Origin: Paludibacteraceae bacterium
GTDB taxonomy: Bacteria > Bacteroidota > Bacteroidia > Bacteroidales > Paludibacteraceae
Reading direction: 5' to 3'
Length of the DNA: 59,120 nt
Assembly (NCBI GenBank): GCA_017628395.1
Contig: JAGBZD010000127.1
Coordinates: 1-59,120, forward strand
The position numbers and the translations under genes are program-made. Of this stretch, positions 1-8,195 are shown piece after piece; position 1 is the first letter of the stretch, and each line of letters begins with the position of its first letter. Below the pieces are notes generated by a model. The model did not search any database, was not told the origin of the DNA, and saw only the letters and a list, made by a program, of their open reading frames with translations.

Positions 1-43
1 GTTGTTGTTTATGTTGTCGTTAATATCAATATCCTTGTAATAT

Positions 44-76
44 TTGGTAATTTTGGTTTAATTGTATATAATTTTG
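44..76 (+). promoter_or_regulatory. Promoter-like block before the GH3 gene
   Basis: An AT-rich block holds two overlapping TAnnTTTG-type boxes, TAATTTTG at 48-55 and again at 69-76, with a TTTG at 43-46 about 22 nt before the second. Transcription would begin only a few bases before the ATG at 85, so the message would be almost leaderless. Nearly the same block recurs at 9481-9515 before the GH81 gene, differing by two single-T insertions, which suggests common control of the two glucan enzymes. The sequence is seen directly; its promoter role is inferred. Confidence 0.5.
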
Positions 77-84
77 GTTTAAAT

Positions 85-2349
85 ATGAAACGCCTTATTC
101 CTTTAATAGCCCTTTTCGTCCTCGTTTCCTGCCAACCTAAGGATCCTATAGAGCAACGCATTGACTCCCTTCTCGCTCAGATGACCCTCGCGGAGAAGAT
201 AGGTCAGATGAACCAACTCGACCCTTCGTGGAGTGCCGAAGAGAAGGAAGCACAAATTCGTGAGGGCTTGGTGGGCTCGATTTTCAATATCGTTGATCCC
301 AAAGAGGTGAATCGCCTGCAACGCATGGCGGTCGAGGAAACGCGTTTGGGTATTCCTTTGCTGGTAGCGCGCGATGTCATTCATGGTTTCCGCACCATCT
401 ATCCTATTCCATTAGGACAAGCTGCCACTTTCAATCCCGAGTTGGTAGAAGAGGCCGCTCGTCTTACTGCTGACGAGGCTGTGCAAACGGGTGTGCGCTG
501 GACCTTCTCCCCTATGGTGGATGTGGCGCGTGACCCTCGTTGGGGACGCGTAGCAGAGGGGTATGGCGAAGATACCTATCTCACTTCCGTCATGGGTGCT
601 GCTGCGGTACGCGGTTATCAGGGGAGCGACTCTATTGTTCGCCTTGCTGCTTGCGTAAAGCACTTTGCTGGCTACAGCGTATCCGAAGGCGGACGCGACT
701 ACAACTCCACATGGATTCCTGAGGTGCAACTCCGTGAGACTTACCTGCCACCGTTCAAGGCAGCTTTGGATGCGGGCTCACTCTCCATCATGTGTGCTTT
801 CAACGACATCAATGGTGTACCTGCTTCGGGCAACAAACACCTCAATGTAGATATCCTTCGCGACGAATGGCAGTTCGATGGCTTGCTCGTATCCGATTGG
901 GGCTCTATTGGCAATATGGTTGCACACGGTATCTCTACCGATCTCTGCCAGACTGCCGCCCAAAGTCTGGACGCGCAAGTGGATATGGATATGCAGAGCA
1001 ATGCGTACCTGTGGTATCTCGACGACCTCGTTGCGCAAGGCAAAGTCAGCGAGAAGCAACTCGACGCTTGCGTGCGCAATATCTTGCGCATGAAGTTCCG
1101 TCTCGGTCTATTTGATAATCCTTATGGCTATATGGAGGACAGCCCTACCTACTTCGCTCCCGAGGCTCTTGCAGCTGCCCAACGCGCTGCCGAAGAGTCC
1201 GCAGTATTGCTGAAAAACAACAATACCTTGCCTTTAACCTCTAACCTTTCACCTTTAACCTCTAAACCAACGGTTTTAGTCTGCGGACCATTATCTCACG
1301 CTCAGCACGACCAAAACGGTACTTGGTGCTTCGATAAGGTGGACTCCATGACTATCACTCCGCTGATGGCGTTCCGTGAACTGGCAAAGCAAGGTGAGAT
1401 TCGCCTTATTGAACAAACGGGCAAGCACTGGTCACGCGAGGTAAGCCCAAGCAATATCGCTTCTCTCACTCGTTTGGCTCGCCAAGCCGATGTGGTACTC
1501 TATTTCGGTGGTGAAGAGAGTATCTTGTCGGGCGAAGCACGCTGCCGTGCGCATCTCAATCTGCCTGGCGACCAAAGCGCTCAACTCCGTGCGCTCAAGG
1601 CTACGGGCAAACCTGTGGTGCTCACTGTCATGGCGGGTCGCCCATTATGCATAGGCGATGATATTGCTGCGGTGGATGCATGTCTCTATGCTTTCCACGG
1701 TGGCACCATGCAAGGTCCTGCGTTGGCTAATCTCATCATGGGTAAGGTAGCACCTTCGGGTCGCCTGCCTATCACTTTCCCTAACGCAGAAGGTCAGATC
1801 CCATTGTATTATAACAAGAAGAACACAGGTCGTCCTACCGACCACCCTGTGTTGATTGACGATATCCCTGTAGGCGCAGGTCAGTTCTCTATTGGCGAAT
1901 CCAGCTATTGGTTGGAGTATGGCGATCTGCCGCTCTATCCATTCGGCTATGGCTTGACCTATACCACCTTCGAGTACGGTCCCGTTGTCCTCTCCGATAG
2001 CCTTATTACCTCATCGCCTCATCGCCTTATCGCCTCCTGTGAGATTACGAACACAGGCAATCGCGAAGCAGTAGCCGTCCCTCAGCTCTATATCCGCGAC
2101 CTCGTGGGTTCGCTCACACGCCCTGTTCGCGAACTCAAGGGTTTCCAACGCGTGAGTATTCCTGCAGGTGAGTCGCGTACAGTGACCTTCACGCTTACTG
2201 AAGAAGATTTAGCTTATTGGCATTTGGCTGAAGGTATAACCTTAGGTGCGGACGGTACTTATGCGCATAGTGCAGAACTCGGCGACTTCCATGTATGGAT
2301 TGCACCCAACGCTGCCGAAGGTCAACCTGCAAAATTTACATTAAAATAA
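85..2349 (+). CDS. bglX: Glycoside hydrolase family 3 beta-glucosidase, lipoprotein
   Basis: Exo-acting beta-glucosidase expected to cut glucose from the non-reducing end of oligosaccharides in the periplasm or on the outer membrane. The first residues MKRLIPLIALFVLVSC form a lipoprotein signal with its lipobox Cys at residue 16. Residues about 35-350 are the GH3 barrel, with KHFAGYS and the nucleophile motif LLVSDWG (Asp271). Residues about 370-620 are the GH3 C-terminal sandwich, with GEARCR and MAGRPL, and about 655-745 is the usual Fn3-like domain. The length of 754 residues is normal for BglX-type enzymes. GH81 downstream would supply beta-1,3-gluco-oligosaccharides, so laminarin- or callose-type glucan is the likely substrate (inference). 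Two repeat-derived stretches are built into the reading frame (1231-1265 and 1996-2037). Family assignment is secure; exact linkage preference is not. Confidence 0.93.
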   Translation: MKRLIPLIALFVLVSCQPKDPIEQRIDSLLAQMTLAEKIGQMNQLDPSWSAEEKEAQIREGLVGSIFNIVDPKEVNRLQRMAVEETRLGIPLLVARDVIHGFRTIYPIPLGQAATFNPELVEEAARLTADEAVQTGVRWTFSPMVDVARDPRWGRVAEGYGEDTYLTSVMGAAAVRGYQGSDSIVRLAACVKHFAGYSVSEGGRDYNSTWIPEVQLRETYLPPFKAALDAGSLSIMCAFNDINGVPASGNKHLNVDILRDEWQFDGLLVSDWGSIGNMVAHGISTDLCQTAAQSLDAQVDMDMQSNAYLWYLDDLVAQGKVSEKQLDACVRNILRMKFRLGLFDNPYGYMEDSPTYFAPEALAAAQRAAEESAVLLKNNNTLPLTSNLSPLTSKPTVLVCGPLSHAQHDQNGTWCFDKVDSMTITPLMAFRELAKQGEIRLIEQTGKHWSREVSPSNIASLTRLARQADVVLYFGGEESILSGEARCRAHLNLPGDQSAQLRALKATGKPVVLTVMAGRPLCIGDDIAAVDACLYAFHGGTMQGPALANLIMGKVAPSGRLPITFPNAEGQIPLYYNKKNTGRPTDHPVLIDDIPVGAGQFSIGESSYWLEYGDLPLYPFGYGLTYTTFEYGPVVLSDSLITSSPHRLIASCEITNTGNREAVAVPQLYIRDLVGSLTRPVRELKGFQRVSIPAGESRTVTFTLTEEDLAYWHLAEGITLGADGTYAHSAELGDFHVWIAPNAAEGQPAKFTLK
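1231..1265 (+). repeat. Heptanucleotide repeats inside the GH3 gene
   Basis: Five consecutive 7-nt units of the form CCTYTMA (CCTTTAA, CCTCTAA, CCTTTCA, CCTTTAA, CCTCTAA) lie within the GH3 reading frame and encode a Leu/Ser/Thr/Pro-rich linker ([13 protein letters not shown]) at the junction before the second GH3 domain. The same units form intergenic arrays at 55217-55272 and 55845-55886. Confidence 0.85.
1996..2037 (+). repeat. Octamer-type repeat inside the GH3 gene
   Basis: Units like CCTCATCG and CCTTATCG run in tandem and encode SLITSSPHRLIAS near the start of the Fn3-like domain. The first 29 nt match 10023-10051 in the GH81 gene with three differences and in the same reading frame, giving the shared peptide DSLIxSSPHR in two unrelated enzymes. 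Confidence 0.8.
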
Positions 2350-2361
2350 TAACTAATAACC

Positions 2362-2410
2362 CATAATTTATAATTCAAAATTCATAACTCATAATTCAAA
2401 ATTCATAATT
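2362..2410. repeat. Heptanucleotide array (CATAATT type)
   Basis: Seven consecutive 7-nt units (CATAATT, TATAATT, CAAAATT, CATAACT, CATAATT, CAAAATT, CATAATT) directly follow the GH3 stop codon. The unit length equals that of the CCTTTAA arrays although the sequence differs. Confidence 0.85.
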
Positions 2411-2444
2411 ACCTATAGTATGCCTCTCATTTGCCCCTTATCTC

Positions 2445-2534
2445 CATTGGAACCTCATTGGAAGCTCATTGGAACCTGATTGGAACATCGCCGAGAGATG
2501 ACCGAGAGATCACCGAGTGACGACCGAGAGAAAA
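2445..2534. repeat. Two adjacent arrays with 11-nt units
   Basis: Four units of CATTGGAACCT type (2445-2488) are followed by four units of CCGAGAGATGA type (2491-2534), each exactly 11 nt with one to four substitutions. They lie 43 nt before the start of the 1717-residue protein. Other 11-nt arrays with unrelated sequence occur at 49947-50081 and 53670-53713. Confidence 0.85.
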
Positions 2535-2576
2535 GCAAGAAAAAAACAGATAATACTAACTTAAAATTAAATTAAT

Positions 2577-5500
2577 ATGAAAAAACATTTCTTAAAATCA
2601 TTCGCACTACTCGCGATGCTGTTTAGTGCGCTAACCCTCTCCGCACAATCAGGTGTGGACTGGAGTATGTATGAATTCCTCGGCGATGGCGCTGGTGGAG
2701 GTGCTTATTCCAATAAGTACAAAGTAGCAAAAGTAGATGGTATGAATGTTGTTAATATCCAAACAGGCGGTGTTTGGGGGGCTTCTATCGGAATATATAC
2801 AAATTTCCCAGCTGCAGGTATTACATGTGATTTATCTGATTATTCTGTAGATGGAGCAGGTATGCTTATGCACTTATCTTCATTTACTGCTAAAGAAACT
2901 AAAGTAAATGTAACATATGCAACGGGTTCATGCACTTTCTGGGTATATTACGCGGATGGAATCGATGGCGGTAGTGACACTCCTGCAACTCCTACTGAGA
3001 TCTTAGATGTAAACTTCGCTCTTACATCCAATGGATCTTCAGCAGAAGCAACATCAGGTGATGCTACTGCTGCTATTGACAATAACGCAGGTACTCGTTG
3101 GGAATCTGCACAAGCAGATCCTCAAACTTGGATATTGGACTTGGGACAATTACGTATCTTCAATACTCTTGAAATCGTTTGGGAAGGTGCGTATGGAAAA
3201 ACATTTACCGTTTCTGCAAGTGATGATAAGGAGAATTGGACACCTATATGGACTGTTGAAGGTCAAGCATTAGCAGGTTTCCCTTATACACAAACACAAA
3301 AGATAGATAAAACTACTGCACGTTATATCCAATTCCATGGTACAGAACGTGGTACAGGATATGGCTATTCATTCTGGGAGTTCCGTGTATATCTTGCAGG
3401 TGAAAGTACATTTACTTCATTGGAAGCAACACCAACTACCAATCTCTCAAAGGTAGGCGAAGGTAATGCTATCACTCTCACTCCAAAAGACCAAAATGGT
3501 AAACCTATGGCTGATGTAGGTGAAGTAACCTATACTATCACTCCTGCTGGTGCTGGTACTATCACCAACAATGTATATACTCCTGCAAGAATTGGTTTGG
3601 CTTCTATTGTTGCGACTATAGGCGAAGTAAGTGCTCCTGCATTTGAAGTATTTGCTTATGATGGAGAAAATGTGGCTTTGAGTCCAGATATCAATAATAG
3701 CAAAATCATTGCTCAATCCGAATTCGCTCCAAGCGGTACAGATGCTTGGCATGCAATTGATGGCAACGAAGGTAGCGTATGGCAAGGTTCTGCTACCAAT
3801 GGTGGTGCTGGCGATGAGGCTGCCCGTACATACGATTCTTGGTTTATTGTGGATTTCGGTGGCTACTACGACATTAACCTTGTTACTATCCAATTCGAAG
3901 GTGCTTGCTCACAAGAATATCATGTGGACTTCTCTGCGGATAATGCGACTTGGAATCAGGCATACAATTATGTTGGTGCCGCCAATGTAAATCCCCACAC
4001 CCAACTAATCTATGGCGCAGACCTCCAAAATACTACCAAAGTTCGCTATGCTCGTTTCTACAGCACTAAGGCTGCGACACAATGGGGTATGAAGATATTT
4101 GAGTTCAAAGTATTTGGAACACCATGGGTTGCACCTGAAGATGATGTAAAACCAGTTATGGGAATGGCATCACTTGTATCGAAAAACGGAAATAGTGTGG
4201 TAATTGCGGTATCTGCTACCGATAATACCAATATCAAAGGATACCGTGTAAAAGAAGGAACATACAATAAAATAGTACTACCTAATGGAGAAGGAAACAT
4301 TACTGTTGATAATCTCGAATATGGCAGTCATACTCTTACAATTACCGCAATAGATGAGGCTAACAATGAATCAGACAATAATGCTTCTGTGGAATTTACT
4401 TTAGAGGTTCCAGAGATTACTGATGTGAACTTTGCCCTTACAACCCAAGGATCTTCTGCTACTGCATCAGAAGGAAATGCAGTAGAGGCTATAGATGATA
4501 ATATGGCTACTCGTTGGGGTACAGGACAAAGCGATCCTCATTGGTGGGTAGTTGACTTAGGACAATTACGCATATTCAATACTATCCAAATTGTGTGGGA
4601 AGGTGCATATGGTAAGACATTCACTATCGAAACAAGTTCCGATAATTCCGATTGGGATTTGGCAGCTACCATTACGGATCAAGAATTAGCTGGATTCCCA
4701 TATACACAAACTATCAGTATTGATAAAACCACCGCTCGCTATGTGCGCTTTAATGGTACAGCTCGTGGAACACAATGGGGCTATTCATTCTGGGAGTTCC
4801 GCGTATATCTCGCAGGTGCAAGTATCTTAACATCATTAGCAGCACAGCCTGCATCCAATCTCACCAAATTAGGAGAGAGCAATGCCATTACTATTACTCC
4901 AAAAGACCAAAATGGTACCATAATGGCTGATGCGGGCGAAGTTGTTTACACCATCACTCCTGCTGATGCGGGTACCATCACCAACAATATTTACACACCT
5001 GCAAAAGTAGGTATTGCAACTATCGTGGCTGCTATTGGAGAGGTGAAAGCAGAGGCATTTGATGTCATTGCATACGAAGGAGAGAACATCGCGCTCAGTA
5101 CAAATATGGCAACCGATAATAAGATCTATGAACAATCTTCACCTTCAGAAGGAGCTGCTAATGCATTCTTTGCTATAGATGAAAATGATAATGGTGTGTG
5201 GCGTGGTGCGCCAACAGAAGCAAATACTGGCGCAGATGAAGCATCTCGCACATATGATGCATGGTTCGTTGTTGATTTTGGTGCGTACTATGACATCAAT
5301 TTAGTGACTATTAAATTTGAAAATGCTTGCTCACAAAAATATCATGTAGATTTTTCAGAGGATGCAACAACTTGGAATACTACATACAATTATGAGGGTA
5401 ATGCAGGATGGAACGCTCATACAGCCTGTATAGCAGGTAGTGATTTGCAAAATGCTACAAAAGTACGCTATGCTCGTTTCTATAGTACAATGGCTGCAAC

Positions 5501-7730
5501 AGAGTTTGGTGTGCAAATCTACTCTTTCAAAGTATTTGGTACACCATATGTAGCTGCAGGTGATACAGAAAAACCAGTAATGGGAACGGCTACACTCGTT
5601 TCAAAAACACATAAGAGTGCGATTATTGCTGTGTCTGCAACTGACAACGATGAAGTGGGTTCATATCATGTAGTATGTACCAATCCTGCTTACGAGCAAA
5701 CGCTAATACCTACCGAGGGACAAATTACACTCACAGGCTTAACTGCTGCTACAGCTTACAACTTCACCATTACTGCTATTGACCTCGCAGGTAATGAGTC
5801 TGAAAATGCAGCTACAGTGGAATGTACAACCAATATATACAATGCAAAACCAACTTCTGCTCCTACCCCTCCAACCCATGACGCAAAGCAAGTAAAATCC
5901 GTATTCTCTGATGTTTATGGTGGTACCTTCTCTGCAATGGAAGGTTGGGGACAAGCTACACAATTCGAGGAGTTGAATTTTAATGGTGATTATGTACGCT
6001 ACTATACCAACCTAAATTATCTTGGTTGGGCAACAGGTTCTCCTATCAATGCTTCTGTAATGGAGAAATTGCATCTGGACATTTGGGCAGCAGAAGATGC
6101 TACAATAATAATCGTACCTATTTATGGAGGTCCTGGATTAGTTACGGATGATCAAAAAACAAAAACTGTCACAGTTAAGGGACAAGAATGGAATAGTATT
6201 GATTTGACCCTTGCTACAGACTTTGCAGGTTTGAATTTGTCATCTATTTACCAATTCAAGTTCGATGCACCTCAAGGAACTGACAAATTCGCAATTGATA
6301 ATGTCTATTTCTATACCACACAAGTTTCTTCTGATGTAACTCCTCCTGCTAACTTGACCGTTACTGCTGTTCCTTCATTTACAACTGCGGTAATTAACTG
6401 TCAAGCAACGGATGAATCAGGTAGCATTTCCTATGAGGTTTATTTTGGCGCAGAACTCAAGGGTACAGGTAGTGCAGATTCTGGCGCAACTGCATCTATT
6501 ACTGTTACCAACCTCCAACCAAACCGTGAGTTCACCATGACCGTGATTGCTACTGATGTATATGGCAACAAGTCTCCCGAGACTGTGGATGTGACCTTCA
6601 CTACATTAGCATATCCTGATCCTGCTCCAACACCTATTTGGAAAGCAGAAAATGTATTCTCTATCTACTCTGATGCATACGCATCACAAGCTAATCGTGC
6701 ATTCGGTTGGTGGGGAGCTTCTACCGTAGAAGCAGTGGCAGAGTTGGCCATAGGCGACGATGCTTTGCAATATACCACAAGCACCTATCTTGGATGGTCG
6801 CTTAATAATGACAACACTATCGGTGATGTTAGCGCATACCCATACCTCCATATGGATATTTATGTAGAGAATGCTGGTTCTATTCAGTTTACTCCTATTT
6901 GGGGTGCAGAGGCATTGAAGACATATACTCTCGATGCTGGTTGGAATTCTATTGATATTGACCTAACAGCAGAATTTGCAGGTATCAACCTCGCGAATAT
7001 TTATCAACTTAAATGGGCTGCTATGCCAGCTACCTGCTTCATAGACAATGTATATTTCTACAGAGTTGTCATAGATGAAGATGTTGATTTGACTCAACTG
7101 AATAATGGTATGGTTTATGATGTCACACTCAAACGCAACTTCGCTATGGGCGATGATGGTTGGAACACCATATCTCTGCCATTTGCTTTGAATGCGCAAC
7201 AAATTGAAGACATCTTTGGTACTGGTACTAAAGTCACCAAATTGACTTCTTCTAATCTAATTTCTTCAACAGAAATAGATTTGCAATTTGTTGAAGTAAC
7301 TGCTATGGAAGCAGCCACACCTTACCTGATTCATCCAACAAATAATGTGGATGCAGGCGCTTTGGTTGAAGATGTTGTAATCAATGTAACACCTAACATT
7401 ATTGAAGCTGGCATTACCCAAATGATACCTGTGCTCAAAACAGAGAACTTTACAGGTAAAGATAATGCCTTCTTCTTGGGCCCAAATGACAATCTCTACA
7501 ACCAATCAGGTGATGGTAAGATTATGGGATTGCGTGCATACTTCAAATTCTCCACATTGACCCCTGCGCAATTGAATAATCTTCGCGCTCGCGTGGTATT
7601 CAATGAGAATACAGAAACAGGTGTGGACAACCTCATAACAGACGAAGCACCAACCAAGATGATTCAAAATGGTCAACTCGTCATCATCCGCAATGGCATT
7701 AAGTATAATGTACAAGGACAAAAACTATAA
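2577..7730 (+). CDS. Large secreted multi-domain binding protein (F5/8C, Big-like, Fn3)
   Basis: Secreted protein of 1717 residues with signal peptide 1-24 and no recognisable catalytic domain. Approximate modules: F5/8 type C-like 140-275, Big-like 277-360, F5/8C 362-517, Fn3-like 522-611, then the whole set again (F5/8C 613-748, Big 750-835, F5/8C 835-990, Fn3 995-1083). Next come a beta-sandwich module with the signature DAKQVKSVFSDVY (1092-1248), Fn3 (1252-1343), a second such module with ENVFSIYSDAY (1345-1495), and a C-terminal region that includes GWNTISLPFAL and ends in NGQLVIIRNGIKYNVQGQKL. F5/8C modules often bind sugars, so a cell-surface glucan-binding role beside GH3 and GH81 is likely but inferred. 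The second sandwich module closely resembles that of the neighbour at 8196. Function otherwise unknown. Confidence 0.85.
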   Translation: MKKHFLKSFALLAMLFSALTLSAQSGVDWSMYEFLGDGAGGGAYSNKYKVAKVDGMNVVNIQTGGVWGASIGIYTNFPAAGITCDLSDYSVDGAGMLMHLSSFTAKETKVNVTYATGSCTFWVYYADGIDGGSDTPATPTEILDVNFALTSNGSSAEATSGDATAAIDNNAGTRWESAQADPQTWILDLGQLRIFNTLEIVWEGAYGKTFTVSASDDKENWTPIWTVEGQALAGFPYTQTQKIDKTTARYIQFHGTERGTGYGYSFWEFRVYLAGESTFTSLEATPTTNLSKVGEGNAITLTPKDQNGKPMADVGEVTYTITPAGAGTITNNVYTPARIGLASIVATIGEVSAPAFEVFAYDGENVALSPDINNSKIIAQSEFAPSGTDAWHAIDGNEGSVWQGSATNGGAGDEAARTYDSWFIVDFGGYYDINLVTIQFEGACSQEYHVDFSADNATWNQAYNYVGAANVNPHTQLIYGADLQNTTKVRYARFYSTKAATQWGMKIFEFKVFGTPWVAPEDDVKPVMGMASLVSKNGNSVVIAVSATDNTNIKGYRVKEGTYNKIVLPNGEGNITVDNLEYGSHTLTITAIDEANNESDNNASVEFTLEVPEITDVNFALTTQGSSATASEGNAVEAIDDNMATRWGTGQSDPHWWVVDLGQLRIFNTIQIVWEGAYGKTFTIETSSDNSDWDLAATITDQELAGFPYTQTISIDKTTARYVRFNGTARGTQWGYSFWEFRVYLAGASILTSLAAQPASNLTKLGESNAITITPKDQNGTIMADAGEVVYTITPADAGTITNNIYTPAKVGIATIVAAIGEVKAEAFDVIAYEGENIALSTNMATDNKIYEQSSPSEGAANAFFAIDENDNGVWRGAPTEANTGADEASRTYDAWFVVDFGAYYDINLVTIKFENACSQKYHVDFSEDATTWNTTYNYEGNAGWNAHTACIAGSDLQNATKVRYARFYSTMAATEFGVQIYSFKVFGTPYVAAGDTEKPVMGTATLVSKTHKSAIIAVSATDNDEVGSYHVVCTNPAYEQTLIPTEGQITLTGLTAATAYNFTITAIDLAGNESENAATVECTTNIYNAKPTSAPTPPTHDAKQVKSVFSDVYGGTFSAMEGWGQATQFEELNFNGDYVRYYTNLNYLGWATGSPINASVMEKLHLDIWAAEDATIIIVPIYGGPGLVTDDQKTKTVTVKGQEWNSIDLTLATDFAGLNLSSIYQFKFDAPQGTDKFAIDNVYFYTTQVSSDVTPPANLTVTAVPSFTTAVINCQATDESGSISYEVYFGAELKGTGSADSGATASITVTNLQPNREFTMTVIATDVYGNKSPETVDVTFTTLAYPDPAPTPIWKAENVFSIYSDAYASQANRAFGWWGASTVEAVAELAIGDDALQYTTSTYLGWSLNNDNTIGDVSAYPYLHMDIYVENAGSIQFTPIWGAEALKTYTLDAGWNSIDIDLTAEFAGINLANIYQLKWAAMPATCFIDNVYFYRVVIDEDVDLTQLNNGMVYDVTLKRNFAMGDDGWNTISLPFALNAQQIEDIFGTGTKVTKLTSSNLISSTEIDLQFVEVTAMEAATPYLIHPTNNVDAGALVEDVVINVTPNIIEAGITQMIPVLKTENFTGKDNAFFLGPNDNLYNQSGDGKIMGLRAYFKFSTLTPAQLNNLRARVVFNENTETGVDNLITDEAPTKMIQNGQLVIIRNGIKYNVQGQKL

Positions 7731-7748
7731 TAACAAACGAAGGGCAAG

Positions 7749-7778
7749 GGAAGAACAGCGGCGAAAGCCGCATCTTCC
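7749..7778 (+). terminator. Hairpin after the large binding protein
   Basis: GGAAGA and TCTTCC close an inner GCGGC-GAAA-GCCGC tetraloop hairpin, 19 nt after the stop codon at 7730. No long T run follows, so it may mark a processed 3' end rather than a classical intrinsic terminator. Confidence 0.5.
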
Positions 7779-7855
7779 TCGCCTTTACACCCTACACTTT
7801 CCGCTATACTCTATAGTTATTAGTAATATAAACTTATAAAAAATATTAATGAATT

Positions 7856-7966
7856 ATGAAAAAAGAATATTCAGCGCCTCAATCTGAGATTGTTAAATTG
7901 GAAGGAACCAACATCATGTACAATATAAACACTGGCTCCGGAGCAGATAGACCCATCCCACAATAA
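7856..7966 (+). CDS. Small peptide of 36 residues
   Basis: ATG at 7856 to TAA at 7964-7966 encodes a peptide starting MKKEYSAPQSEIVKLEG and ending SGADRPIPQ. It resembles short Bacteroidales open frames that begin MKK(E/N)Y..P..E(I/V)..(L/I)E, usually annotated as hypothetical. There is no signal peptide or membrane segment. It lies between hairpins at 7749-7778 and 7973-8009, so it could have its own short transcript. The reading frame is seen directly; that it is translated is inferred from family resemblance only. Function unknown. Confidence 0.5.
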   Translation: MKKEYSAPQSEIVKLEGTNIMYNINTGSGADRPIPQ

Positions 7967-7972
7967 TTGACA

Positions 7973-8009
7973 CCTCCTCTCCGCAGGGCATACCCCTGCG
8001 GAATGGAGG
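7973..8009 (+). terminator. Strong hairpin after the small peptide gene
   Basis: CCGCAGGG pairs perfectly with CCCTGCGG across a 5-nt loop, and outer CCTCC and GGAGG pair across symmetrical 3-nt internal loops. It starts 6 nt after the peptide stop codon. No T tract follows on either side, so termination is plausible but not certain. Confidence 0.5.
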
Positions 8010-8026
8010 AAATTAAACAGTTTTGC

Positions 8027-8054
8027 CATCCGCATTTACTGAAGATAGCGGATG
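8027..8054. other. Inverted repeat in the 7967-8195 gap
   Basis: CATCCGC (8027-8033) and GCGGATG (8048-8054) form a 7-bp stem with a 14-nt loop, followed by a GC-rich stretch reading GAGCGAAGCGAGTGTTAGCG. No convincing TAnnTTTG promoter for the next gene was found in this gap, so this may be part of its leader. Confidence 0.35.
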
Positions 8055-8195
8055 AGCGAAGCGAGTGTTAGCGTATGGTAATTTATTACGGAGTACGCTG
8101 CAAAATAAGATTAGTTTAGATTTCTCGCGCTCTGCGCGTAGGAGTTTTACACTAATACTATATAATATTTATTAACCTTTCAAATCATTACATGT

